Assembly (NCBI GenBank): GCA_963826035.1
Contig: CAWGVZ010000020.1
Coordinates: 310,001 to 374,000 of the forward strand
Reading direction: 5' to 3'
DNA from: Actinophytocola sp963826035
GTDB lineage: Bacteria; Actinomycetota; Actinomycetes; Mycobacteriales; Pseudonocardiaceae
Length of the DNA: 64,000 bases
Part shown: positions 8,157-16,574 of the stretch, piece by piece
Numbering within the stretch: position 1 is the first letter of the stretch
How the letters are laid out: the number at the start of each line of letters is the position of its first letter
The notes under the pieces: model-generated
Seen by the model: the letters and a program-made list of their open reading frames with translations, nothing else
Databases searched by the model: none
Told to the model about the DNA's origin: nothing
Translations under genes and position numbers: made by a program

Positions 8157-9023
8157 TCAGGCGCGAGTCCGCTGACGTGCGGCCAGCCGGGCGGCCAGCC
8201 ACAGCGGGAAGGCGGCCGCGATGCCGGTGAGCACGAGCAGCGCCACCGACAGCGTGCTCGCGTAGCCGAGTTCGCCGTACTCGAACGCTCGGCGATAGAT
8301 CAGCAGGGGCGCGGTGAGGGTGGCGTTCGCCGGGCCGCCGTCGGTCACGAGCAGCGCCGGCACGAACGCGTTCTGGACCACCACAACAACATCCCGCACC
8401 GCCAGGACCAGCACGATGGGCGCCATGAGCGGCAACGTCACCCTGGTCATGGCGAACCAGGCCGACCCACCCTCCACCTCGATCGCCTCGTGGAGGCGCG
8501 CCGGGATGGCCGTGCGCGCGGCGAGGGCGACCACGAACGCCTCCCCCACCTGGAACGCCATGACGAGCACCAGCCCGAGCCGCGCTCCCCACGGCGTGGT
8601 GAGGAAGCCGGGGTCCGGGACGCCGAGCGCGCCGAGCAGCGCCGGCAACGGACCGTAGAGCGGGTTGAGAATCCACAGCCACAGCAACGCCCACGCCGCG
8701 TCCGGGATGACCGACGGCAGGTACGCCGCCGCCCGGCCGACGGCCGTCCGCGCACCGCGCCGCCGGGCGAGCAGGAGCGCCGCGCCGACCGCGAGCAGCA
8801 GCCGGAGCGGCACGACCACCACGGCGACCAGCGCGCTGATGCCGACCGCGTCCCAGAACGTGCCGTCCCCGGCGAGGCGCGTGACGTTGTCGGCGCCCGT
8901 GAACTCCGGGGCCCGGAAGCCGAAGTAGTCGGTGAACGCGAGGGCGGCGGCCAGCGCTAGCGGGGCGAGGACGAGCAGCACCGACCCCACCAGGTAGGGC
9001 GCGGCGAGCGGCCACCTCCTCAC
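8157..9023 (-). CDS. ABC sugar transporter permease (MalF type)
   Basis: A 288-residue inner-membrane subunit with six predicted membrane segments, starting YLVGSVLLVLAPLALAAALAF. The EAA loop reads EAIEVEGGSAWFAMTRVTLP, the ATPase-docking motif of binding-protein-dependent importers. It is the last gene of a four-gene leftward operon. Its GTG start overlaps the ATPase stop (GTGA). The solute is probably a sugar or oligosaccharide by family, but nothing in the operon names it. Confidence 0.88.
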   Translation of the reverse strand: MRRWPLAAPYLVGSVLLVLAPLALAAALAFTDYFGFRAPEFTGADNVTRLAGDGTFWDAVGISALVAVVVVPLRLLLAVGAALLLARRRGARTAVGRAAAYLPSVIPDAAWALLWLWILNPLYGPLPALLGALGVPDPGFLTTPWGARLGLVLVMAFQVGEAFVVALAARTAIPARLHEAIEVEGGSAWFAMTRVTLPLMAPIVLVLAVRDVVVVVQNAFVPALLVTDGGPANATLTAPLLIYRRAFEYGELGYASTLSVALLVLTGIAAAFPLWLAARLAARQRTRA

Positions 9024-10000
9024 CGGCGCTCACCCGTCGCCGCGTCGAAGCGGTGCTCGTCCTCCGGCCGCCAGGTCACCGTCACCCGGTCCCCCGCGTG
9101 GGGGGCGTCGGCCCACGGCAGGCGCGCGAGCAGGTCGGCCCCGCCGATGCGGACGAGGCACTCCTCCCCCGCCGGCTCCACCGCGACCACAGAGCCGTCG
9201 CCCCCCGGGCTGACCAGCACCCGCTCCGGCCGAACTCCCACCACCACCCCGTCCACCGCCGGCAGGAGGTTCATGGGCAGCGGACCGAAGTTGCGGGCAA
9301 CGGCCGTCGTGGCGGGCCGCTCGTAGACGGCGGCCGGGGTGTCGCACTGGAGCACGCGGCCGGCGGCCATCACGGCCACCCGGTCCCCCATGGCCATCGC
9401 CTCGACCTGGTCGTGGGTGACGTGCACCATCGGCACGCCCAGCGAGCGCTGCACCGCCCGGATCTCGCCGCGCATCCGCAGCCGCAGCTCGGTGTCGACC
9501 GAGGCGAGCGGCTCGTCGAGCAGACAGACCCGGGGCGAGCGGATCATGGCGCGGGCGAGCGCCACCCGTTGCCGCTCCCCGCCGCTCAGCTCTCCCGGCA
9601 TCCGCGCCAGGATGTCCTCGATGTCGAGGACGCGAGCCACCTCGCGGACGCGGGTCTCGATGTCGCGCCGTCGAGACCCACGGGCCCGCTCGCCGATCCC
9701 GATGTTCGCGGCCACGCCCAGATGCGGGAAGAGCGCCGCTTCCTGGAACACCATGGCTACATCGCGGCGGCCGGCGGGAATGCTGGTGACGTCGCGGTCG
9801 TCGATCACCACCTGCCCGGAGTCGAGCGTCTCCAGCCCGGCGACCGCGCGCAGCAGCGTCGACTTGCCCGAGCCCGACGGCCCGACGATGACCAGCAGCT
9901 CGCCGGATTTCGCTTCCAGGTCCACCCCGTCGAGGGCCACCACGTGCGCGCCCCGCCGGGCCCGGAAGACCTTGTGGGCGCCGTCGATCCGCAGACTCAT
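9020..10000 (-). CDS. ABC transporter ATP-binding protein (sugar importer type)
   Basis: A 326-residue ATPase. Walker A GPSGSGKST is at 40-48, followed by the Q-loop VFQEAALFPHLG, signature LSGGERQRVALARAM, Walker B VCLLDEPLAS and the H-loop VTHDQ. After residue 240 a TOBE-like C-terminal domain (GVRPERVLV, VEPAGEECLVRIG) places it in the MalK/UgpC group. It overlaps both neighbours by four bases. Such a dedicated ATPase completes a self-contained importer, unlike many actinomycete sugar importers that share MsiK. Confidence 0.92.
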   Translation of the reverse strand: MSLRIDGAHKVFRARRGAHVVALDGVDLEAKSGELLVIVGPSGSGKSTLLRAVAGLETLDSGQVVIDDRDVTSIPAGRRDVAMVFQEAALFPHLGVAANIGIGERARGSRRRDIETRVREVARVLDIEDILARMPGELSGGERQRVALARAMIRSPRVCLLDEPLASVDTELRLRMRGEIRAVQRSLGVPMVHVTHDQVEAMAMGDRVAVMAAGRVLQCDTPAAVYERPATTAVARNFGPLPMNLLPAVDGVVVGVRPERVLVSPGGDGSVVAVEPAGEECLVRIGGADLLARLPWADAPHAGDRVTVTWRPEDEHRFDAATGERR

Positions 10001-11235
10001 CGGCGCAGCAACGGATCGGCCTGGTTCCGGATCTCCGCGAGGACCTCGTCGAGCGGCACGCCGTCCTCGAAAGCGCGTTGCAGCTGGGTGCCGATCACGT
10101 CCTCGACCTCGGGCCACGAAGGCGTCACCGGCGTGTGCCGCAGGTGCGGGATGGCATCGAGGAACACCTGCGACGACGCGGGCGCGCGAGTGGGGCTGAG
10201 GAAAGCCGGCGACGTGGCGACCGACCGCAGCGACGGCACCGTGCGCCCGCCGAGAGCCGTGAGGGTCTGGCCTTGCTGCCCGACGGCGTATGCGATGAAC
10301 TTCGCGGCGGCGGCCTGGTTCTCGGAGCTGCTGGCCACGCAGTAGGCGTCGGAGTGCAGCACCGACGCGGGCTCGCCCATGACCGGCAGGGCGGCCACGT
10401 CGAAGTCGAGGCCGCGCTGTTCCCGCAGCGCCGGCACCTCGACGCGCGAGCTCAGGAACATCGCGATCTTCCCCGTCATGAACTGCTCCGGCAGTCCCTG
10501 CGCGGCGAGCTGTTCCTTGTCCGGGGTCGCACCGGCACCGATCAGCGCGACGACCGCGTCGAGCGCGGCGCGGGCGCCGCGCTCGTGCAGGGTTGTGCGG
10601 GTGGGTGCCGCGTCGTCGTCGACGATCGTGCCGCCGCTGCTCCAGATGAACGGCGCCATCCTGGTGATCGACGGGTCGATGCCCACCCCTTTGACGCCGC
10701 CGGTCGACAGGGCGGTGGCCGTCGCCACGAAGTCGTCCCAGGTCCAGTCCGCACTCGGCGCGGGAACGCCGGCCTGGGCGAACAGCCCGCGGTTCCAGTA
10801 GACGACGAGCGAGGAGATGTTCTGCGGCATGCACTGCAGCGCGTCGTCGTAGGTGAACGCAGCCAGCGGCTCCTCGTAGTACTCGGCGAAGTCGATCCCC
10901 TCCCGCTCGAGCAGCGGGCCGGCGGGCGCGACCGCGCCGCGCTGCACGAACGGGGCGTACTCGCGGTAGTTGAGGAGGAAGACGTCCGGCGCGTCACCGG
11001 AGGCGAACGCGGTGGAGAGCCGGGTGAGGTGGTCCTCGCGGCCCACCGTGACAAGCTCGATCTCGCCGCCCCCGGCCTCCCGGTAGGCGTTCACGAGGCT
11101 GCGGTAGACGACCGCCTCCTCCGGCTCCGCCTTGATCTGCACGGTGATCGGCGCCTGAGCGTTGCCCGCGTCCGCCTCACCGGAGCAGGCGCTCAGCGCG
11201 AGAAGCACGGGGAGCACCAGCACGCCGCGCCTCAT
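9997..11235 (-). CDS. ABC transporter extracellular solute-binding lipoprotein (family 1)
   Basis: A 412-residue lipoprotein. The lipobox LSAC places the lipidated cysteine at residue 17. The mature protein follows the sugar-binding family-1 fold: an early ITVQIKAEPEE strand, the RLSTAFASGDAPDVFLLN motif (FxxGxxPDV), then MPQNISSLVVYWNRGLF and EQFMTGKIAMFLS. It delivers solute to the two permeases encoded around it. It overlaps the upstream permease gene and the downstream ATPase gene by four bases each. Confidence 0.9.
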   Translation of the reverse strand: MRRGVLVLPVLLALSACSGEADAGNAQAPITVQIKAEPEEAVVYRSLVNAYREAGGGEIELVTVGREDHLTRLSTAFASGDAPDVFLLNYREYAPFVQRGAVAPAGPLLEREGIDFAEYYEEPLAAFTYDDALQCMPQNISSLVVYWNRGLFAQAGVPAPSADWTWDDFVATATALSTGGVKGVGIDPSITRMAPFIWSSGGTIVDDDAAPTRTTLHERGARAALDAVVALIGAGATPDKEQLAAQGLPEQFMTGKIAMFLSSRVEVPALREQRGLDFDVAALPVMGEPASVLHSDAYCVASSSENQAAAAKFIAYAVGQQGQTLTALGGRTVPSLRSVATSPAFLSPTRAPASSQVFLDAIPHLRHTPVTPSWPEVEDVIGTQLQRAFEDGVPLDEVLAEIRNQADPLLRR

Positions 11236-12008
11236 GATCGCTCCACCGACGAGAAGAAGGACCGTTGGGCGAGGCCGAACGCGAGCAGCGCGGGCGCGGT
11301 CACGACAACCGCGGCGGCGAGGTAGATCGGGTACAGCGCAGCCTCCATCTCACTGAGGTTCCGCAGTCCCAGCGCCACCGGCCAGTTGCCGGGCGACGAC
11401 ACGAGGGTCAGCGGATCCATGAACGTGGACCAGTAGTACAACCCGGACAGCGCCGCGACGGCCACCGCGGCCGGCCGGGCGAGCGGGAACGCGATGCGGC
11501 GCCACACGGCGTACGGGCTCAGGCCCTCGAGCGTGGCCGCCTCGAGCAGCGACGCCGGGATGCGCGAGTAGGCCAGCGCGAACAGCAGCACGTAGAACGG
11601 TGTCGTGCCGGCGAGGGCGAGCAGCGCGACCGTGACCGGGGTGTCCGCGAGACCGATGCCGCGCAACAGCACGACCCTCGGCACCCAGAGCGCGGCCGCG
11701 GGCACGAGCAGCGTGAGCACCGAGACACCGATGAGCCAGCGCCGCAGCCGGCCGCGTGCGGTGACGATCGCGAGGCCGGCCATCGACGTGACGACCACGG
11801 TGACCGGGACCGCGACGACCACGAGCAGCAGGGAGTTCAACAGCAGGCGGCCGAGCGGCATGAACCGGGACACGGTCGAGTAGTTCAGCCACTCGGCCGG
11901 GTCGGGCCACAGGTCGAGTCCGTTGGGCGGCGGCTGCAGCGGGCGTTGTAGGGAACCCAGCGCCATGACGACGAGTGGTGCGAGGAACACGGCGGACAGC
12001 GCGATCAC
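11232..12008 (-). CDS. ABC sugar transporter permease (MalG type); start uncertain
   Basis: First gene of the importer operon, about 258 residues with six membrane segments. The EAA loop reads EAATLEGLSPYAVWRRIAFP. The only ATG/GTG/TTG start is the GTG used here, which begins inside the first membrane helix (VIALSAVFLAPLVVM). The frame stays open 24 codons upstream and reads RTTIWWTVGV, which looks like a genuine MalG-type N-terminus. A CTG at 12068 with GGGAG upstream could be the real start. The upstream stretch is part of a 46-base near-perfect inverted repeat. Confidence 0.85.
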   Translation of the reverse strand: MIALSAVFLAPLVVMALGSLQRPLQPPPNGLDLWPDPAEWLNYSTVSRFMPLGRLLLNSLLLVVVAVPVTVVVTSMAGLAIVTARGRLRRWLIGVSVLTLLVPAAALWVPRVVLLRGIGLADTPVTVALLALAGTTPFYVLLFALAYSRIPASLLEAATLEGLSPYAVWRRIAFPLARPAAVAVAALSGLYYWSTFMDPLTLVSSPGNWPVALGLRNLSEMEAALYPIYLAAAVVVTAPALLAFGLAQRSFFSSVERS

Positions 12009-12047
12009 CCCGACGGTCCACCAGATGGTGGTCCGTCGGGGTGATCG
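12002..12047. repeat. 22-bp near-perfect inverted repeat at the head of the ABC operon
   Basis: The arms CGATCACCCCGACGG... and its complement match at 21 of 22 positions with a 2-base loop. The repeat lies between the beta-propeller gene and the importer operon, both leftward, and overlaps the N-terminal coding region of the MalG-type permease. It could be a terminator for the upstream gene, an attenuator of the importer operon, or an operator. Confidence 0.7.
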
Positions 12048-12093
12048 GATGGTGTGCTGCCGTGCCAGTGCCGCTCCCGGCTAGTCCGCTGTA

Positions 12094-14442
12094 TCAATCC
12101 GCATCGGCGAGCGACGTCGTCCAGATGCTGCGGCCGTAGGTGGCGGCGTAGAGCGTGTCGCTGCCGGCCGGCAGGTCGATGTCGTTGATCGGCACGAGCG
12201 GCAGGTTCGCGCCCACCTTGATCCACGTCTTCCCGAGGTTGGTGGTGCGGAAGACGCCGACGTCGGTGGCGATGAACAGCCAGTTCTTCTTGGACGGGTG
12301 GCGGATGACGTCGTTGATCGGCGCCTGCGGGATGCGCTTGCCGGCGATGTCGGCCCAGGTCTTGCCGCCGTCGCGCGTCATGACCAGGTGCGGGTACTCC
12401 TCACCCGAGCGCCAGCCGGAGAAGCTGGCCCAGGCCACGGCCGGGTTCTGCGGATCGACGGTGATGCGAGTGACCCACCGGCCGGGGAACACCGGGCTCT
12501 CCAGCTTCTGCCAGGTCACCTGATCGGGTGCGGCCATCGCGTTGCGGCTGACCCACATGAGGCCGCTGTCGGTGCCGGCGTAGACCAGGTTGGGGTCGGC
12601 CGGCGTGGTGCCGATGGCCGTGACCGTGCCGAAGCCGGGGGCGCGAGGCTCGGTGCCCTCCGTGAGGTCCGGGCTGATCGCCTGCCACACGCGCTGTCCG
12701 GCGTCGGTGTTGATCCGGTTGACGACCTCGCTGCCGCCGAACAGGATGCGTGTGTCGGCCGCGAACTCGAGCGGCGCCACCCAGTTCTTGCGCAGACCGG
12801 GGATGGTCATGGTGAAGCCGGTACCGTCGACGAAGCCGCGGCAGCCCCCGTTTTGTGAGCAGCCGTAGTACTTCCGGTCGTTCGTCGGGTCGATGCGGTT
12901 CATCATCCCGTCGCCGCCGACGTAGCCGAACCAGTCGCCGTTGACCGAGTTGTCGCCGCCCCACGACTTCAGCGAGCCGTTGTCCTGGGAGCCGGCGTTG
13001 ACCCGCTCGCCGTCCTGGACGGACACGTCCATCGAGTAGAACTGCGTCACCGCGAGGTGCGGGGTCTTCGCCCACAGGCCGCGGGCGGCGCCGTTCTCGG
13101 TCGACCAGTAGAAGCCGCCGTCGTTGCCCAGGTAGACCTTGTTCGGGGTGAAGGGATCCCACTCGAGACCGTGCTGGTCGGCGTGCGGGGTCTGCGATGT
13201 CGTCCAGGTGAGACCGCCGTCGCGGCTCTCGGCCAGGCTCACGCCCGCCGCGAACACGTGCTGGGGGTCCACCGGGTCGACGTAGACGCGGCCGAACCAC
13301 CAGGCGAACCCGCCGCTGATGCTCTGCAGGGTGCCGCCGCTCGTGGCGCCGACCGGGGTCCAGGTGGCGCCGGCGTCGGTGCTCGTGAAGAAGCCGTTGA
13401 AGTTGCCGCCGGCCGTGCTCGAGATGAGGTAGGCGCGGTTGGGGTCGCTGTCGCTGAAGTCGACGCCCATGCGGCCGACGTAGGTCGCGGTGACCGGCTG
13501 TCCCTCGATGTCGACGCTCTGCGGCAGCGGCGCCGAGTGGATGTTCGTCCACGTGCGACCACCGTCGGTGGAGCGGTAGACGAAGGACTTCTTGCCGTAG
13601 ATGCGCGACTTCTCGTCACGGATCTTGTCCCAGGTCGTGGCCAGCATGATGTCGGGGTTGGCCTTGTTGATGGTGACGTCGATCGCCCCGGTGGAGCTGC
13701 TGTCCGGGACGATGACGCGGGTCCAGGTGCGGCCGCCGTTCTCCGTCATGAACAGGCCGCGGGTGGGCTCGGTGTCGTGCAGCGCGCCCATGACGGCCAC
13801 GAACACCCGGTCGTCGTCGCGGGGGTCGATGACGATCTGGCCGATCGTGTCGCCGCTGCGCAGGCCCACGTTGGACCAGGTGGCGCCGCCGTCGGTGGAC
13901 TTGTAGACGCCCTTGCCGTAGTACGAGGAGCCGCCGCCGTGGTCGGGCTCACCGGTGCCGGCCCAGACGACGCCCTCGGAGTCGACGGCCACGGCACCCA
14001 TCGACTGGGGCAGCTGGTCGTCCCACGCGGAGCCGAAGGTCGCGCCGGCGTCGTTGCTGCGCCAGAGGCCGCCGGTGCCGGTGGCGATGTAGACGACGCC
14101 GCTGGTCGTGGGATCGGCGGCGATGTCGCGGATGCGGCCGCCGATGTTGCTCGGGCCGAGCTCACCCCACACCTGGTCGGTGCTCGGCGAGCCCATGGCC
14201 GCCGTGCCCATCTGGTTGGACTGCGCGATCGCCTCGGTGACCGCGGCGTCCGGGATGGAGCCGTCGGAGTTGGCCCGCTGGACGAACATCCATTCCTCGG
14301 CACCCAAGGGGTTCGCCGCGGCGGTCGTCTCGGCGGCCGCGTCGTTCACCGGGGTAGTGACTGATGCCGCACTGGCGGTGAGCGCCACGGCGAGGGCCGT
14401 CGCGGCCAGAATCGGGACAGGTTTCAAACCGCGCAGTGCCAC
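12094..14442 (-). CDS. Secreted BNR/VPS10-like beta-propeller protein (glycosyl-hydrolase-like)
   Basis: A 782-residue exported protein. The GTG start is set by GGAGG six bases upstream and gives a clean signal peptide (ALRGLKPVPILAATALAVALT). The body is a series of propeller blades with repeated Asp-box-like motifs: SNDAGATF, STDGGATWSNV, TENGGRTWTRV, STDGGRTWTNI, STDAGATWTPV, SRDGGLTWTTS, TRDGGKTWADI, TNLGKTWIKV. This pattern is seen in sortilin/VPS10-like and xyloglucanase-type (GH74) proteins. I see no clear catalytic pair, so enzymatic function is open. It is probably monocistronic. Confidence 0.82.
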   Translation of the reverse strand: MALRGLKPVPILAATALAVALTASAASVTTPVNDAAAETTAAANPLGAEEWMFVQRANSDGSIPDAAVTEAIAQSNQMGTAAMGSPSTDQVWGELGPSNIGGRIRDIAADPTTSGVVYIATGTGGLWRSNDAGATFGSAWDDQLPQSMGAVAVDSEGVVWAGTGEPDHGGGSSYYGKGVYKSTDGGATWSNVGLRSGDTIGQIVIDPRDDDRVFVAVMGALHDTEPTRGLFMTENGGRTWTRVIVPDSSSTGAIDVTINKANPDIMLATTWDKIRDEKSRIYGKKSFVYRSTDGGRTWTNIHSAPLPQSVDIEGQPVTATYVGRMGVDFSDSDPNRAYLISSTAGGNFNGFFTSTDAGATWTPVGATSGGTLQSISGGFAWWFGRVYVDPVDPQHVFAAGVSLAESRDGGLTWTTSQTPHADQHGLEWDPFTPNKVYLGNDGGFYWSTENGAARGLWAKTPHLAVTQFYSMDVSVQDGERVNAGSQDNGSLKSWGGDNSVNGDWFGYVGGDGMMNRIDPTNDRKYYGCSQNGGCRGFVDGTGFTMTIPGLRKNWVAPLEFAADTRILFGGSEVVNRINTDAGQRVWQAISPDLTEGTEPRAPGFGTVTAIGTTPADPNLVYAGTDSGLMWVSRNAMAAPDQVTWQKLESPVFPGRWVTRITVDPQNPAVAWASFSGWRSGEEYPHLVMTRDGGKTWADIAGKRIPQAPINDVIRHPSKKNWLFIATDVGVFRTTNLGKTWIKVGANLPLVPINDIDLPAGSDTLYAATYGRSIWTTSLADAD

Positions 14443-14558
14443 GCGTGCCTCCAGCAGGGTCCGGATGAGAGGCGCCCCCGCGCGCCGCGGAGGTACGTTA
14501 ACACCCGAAACGCCCGAGTTCACCGGTCGGCGACGGCCGCGCACCTAGAGTTGCCGTC

Positions 14559-15011
14559 ATGGTCGAAAACGCCCGCCGGCGCCACGGATTGTCACTGGTG
14601 CTGGCGGTCGTGCTGGCCGGGTGCTCGGCCGGGGTCGACGACCAGGCGGCCACGTGTCCGGCCCCCAGTTCCGCGCCGGCCACGGAAACCGCGCTGATGC
14701 CGGCCGGGTTGTCGTTCGACGAGGTCGGGACGGTCACGGAGGTCCTGAGCAGCGACGGGCACATCACCGTACGGGCGGTCACCGACAAGCACATCGACGA
14801 GGTCACCGTGCTGATCCAGGACGCGGTGACGGCCGCCGGCTACCGCCCGGCCGGGATGGACAACGAGGGCTTCGAGGCGGAGGTCTTCTTCACCGCCGGG
14901 ACCTACGCCGCCGGGCAGGCACTGGTGCGACGCGCCGAGTGCGAGGGCCAGTGGGACATCGAACTCGTGCTGATCGACCCGGCGACCGTGCCCCCGTCGA
15001 CCGCCCCCTAG
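14559..15011 (+). CDS. Small lipoprotein, function unknown
   Basis: A 150-residue lipoprotein: MVENARRR, a hydrophobic core, then LAGC with the lipid cysteine at residue 22. The mature domain (GTVTEVLSSDGHITVRAVTD, HIDEVTVLIQDAVTAAGY, AECEGQWDIELVLID) looks like a small alpha/beta domain. I do not recognise a family. TAGAGT lies seven bases before the ATG with no Shine-Dalgarno, so the mRNA is probably leaderless. Its stop overlaps the stop of the convergent MFS gene. Confidence 0.75.
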   Translation: MVENARRRHGLSLVLAVVLAGCSAGVDDQAATCPAPSSAPATETALMPAGLSFDEVGTVTEVLSSDGHITVRAVTDKHIDEVTVLIQDAVTAAGYRPAGMDNEGFEAEVFFTAGTYAAGQALVRRAECEGQWDIELVLIDPATVPPSTAP

Positions 15012-16495
15012 TCTTCGTCGGCGCTGCCGATGGTTCCGATGTGTCGCAACGCAACGGCCGACACGACCGAGAGGATCAGGATCCCGACCCCCGCCACCAG
15101 AGTCGCGACGTTCAGTCCCGCCGTGGCCGCTTCCTTCGCCTGCTGGAGCAGCTCGCCGGGGACCGAGTGCGCACCGGCGAGGCTGTCCCCCACGGGTGTT
15201 CCGGCGGGCACGTCGACCCGAGCGCGGTAGACGGCGGTCGCCAGGCTGCCCAGCGTCGCGACCCCCAACGCGAGGCCCAACTCCTGCACGGTCTCCGACA
15301 TGGCCGAGGCCGATCCGGCCTTCTCCGGCGGGGCCGCGCCGACCACCAGGTCGGTGCCCAGCGCGGCGATCGCCCCCAGTCCCAGGTACACCAGCCCGAA
15401 GCCGGTCACCACGAGGACGACCCCGCCCGAGGCGTCCACCTGGGTGAGCAGCACGTACCCGACGGTCGACAGCGCCAGGGTGCCGGCCACCACGAGCCCC
15501 GGCGGCACGCGGCGCGCCACCAGCGGTGCGCCGATCGCAGCCACGAACATCAGCAGCGCCGGTGGCCCCATCCACGCCCCGGCCGCCATCGGCGAGAGCC
15601 CTTCCACGAGCTGAAGCTGTTGAGTGACCAGCAACATGACACCGCCGACGCCGACCAGCCCGACGAGCAGGATGCTCAGCGCCGCGCTGAACGTGCGGCT
15701 GGCGAACAACCCCATGTCCAGCAACGGGCTGGCCAGCCCGCGCTGGCGCCGGACGAACAGCACGGCGAACCCGACCCCGAGGACCAGCGCCACCACCGTC
15801 GCGGGGTCGACCCCGTCCTTGGCGACGCGCTTCACCGCGTAGATCACCGGGAGGATGGCGGTCAGCGAGAGGATCACGCTGACCAGGTCGAACCGGCCGG
15901 TTCGTGGAGCGCGGTACTCGGGGATCAGCGCCGGGGCGGTTACCAGCAGGACGACGACCACCGGGACCGCCACCAGGAACGCCGAACCCCACCAGAAATG
16001 CGAGAGCAACGCGCCACCCACCAGCGGCCCGGCGGCCATGCCGAGCGCGAAACTCGTGGCCCAGACCCCGATCGCCAGCGCTCGCTGACGGACGTCGGCG
16101 AACATGGTGCTGATCAGGGCCAGGGTGGAGGGCATCAGCGTGGCGCCGGCGATCCCCAGGCCGGCACGCGCGGCGATCAGCAGCTCGGTGCTGTTGGCGT
16201 AGGCGGCCAGCACCGAGACGGTCCCGAAAGCGGCGGCGCCGATCATCAGCAATTTTCGGCGGCCGATCCGGTCGCCGAGCGTGCCCATGGTGATCAGGAA
16301 CCCGGCGATCAGGAACCCGTAGGCGTCCATGATCCACAGCGTTTCCGTGCCGCTGGGACGCAGGTCCTCCGCCAGGGAGGGCAGCACCAGGTACAGCACC
16401 GTGACGTCCAGGCCGAGCAACACCGTTGGCAACGCCAGTACGGCCAGCCCGGTCCACTCGCGGGGGCCGGCTCGGTGTGCGGTCGATGTGGTCAT
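15008..16495 (-). CDS. MFS drug-efflux transporter, DHA2 (14-helix) family
   Basis: A 495-residue proton-driven exporter. Motif A reads GTLGDRIGRRKLLMIG, motif C-like sequences follow, and the profile fits 14 membrane helices (QacA/EmrB type). The ATG beginning MTTSTAHRAGPREWTG was chosen over upstream starts because it directly precedes the first helix (LAVLALPTVLLGLDVTVLYL). It is divergent from an AfsR-like regulator 80 bases away, a likely regulatory pairing. Substrate unknown. Confidence 0.88.
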   Translation of the reverse strand: MTTSTAHRAGPREWTGLAVLALPTVLLGLDVTVLYLVLPSLAEDLRPSGTETLWIMDAYGFLIAGFLITMGTLGDRIGRRKLLMIGAAAFGTVSVLAAYANSTELLIAARAGLGIAGATLMPSTLALISTMFADVRQRALAIGVWATSFALGMAAGPLVGGALLSHFWWGSAFLVAVPVVVVLLVTAPALIPEYRAPRTGRFDLVSVILSLTAILPVIYAVKRVAKDGVDPATVVALVLGVGFAVLFVRRQRGLASPLLDMGLFASRTFSAALSILLVGLVGVGGVMLLVTQQLQLVEGLSPMAAGAWMGPPALLMFVAAIGAPLVARRVPPGLVVAGTLALSTVGYVLLTQVDASGGVVLVVTGFGLVYLGLGAIAALGTDLVVGAAPPEKAGSASAMSETVQELGLALGVATLGSLATAVYRARVDVPAGTPVGDSLAGAHSVPGELLQQAKEAATAGLNVATLVAGVGILILSVVSAVALRHIGTIGSADED

Positions 16496-16574
16496 GGGCT
16501 CACGATGCCGACCGGCACGCACGGTTTCCTGATGGTCCACTGGCGGCAACATCACTGGGGATAACGTGGGTCTC

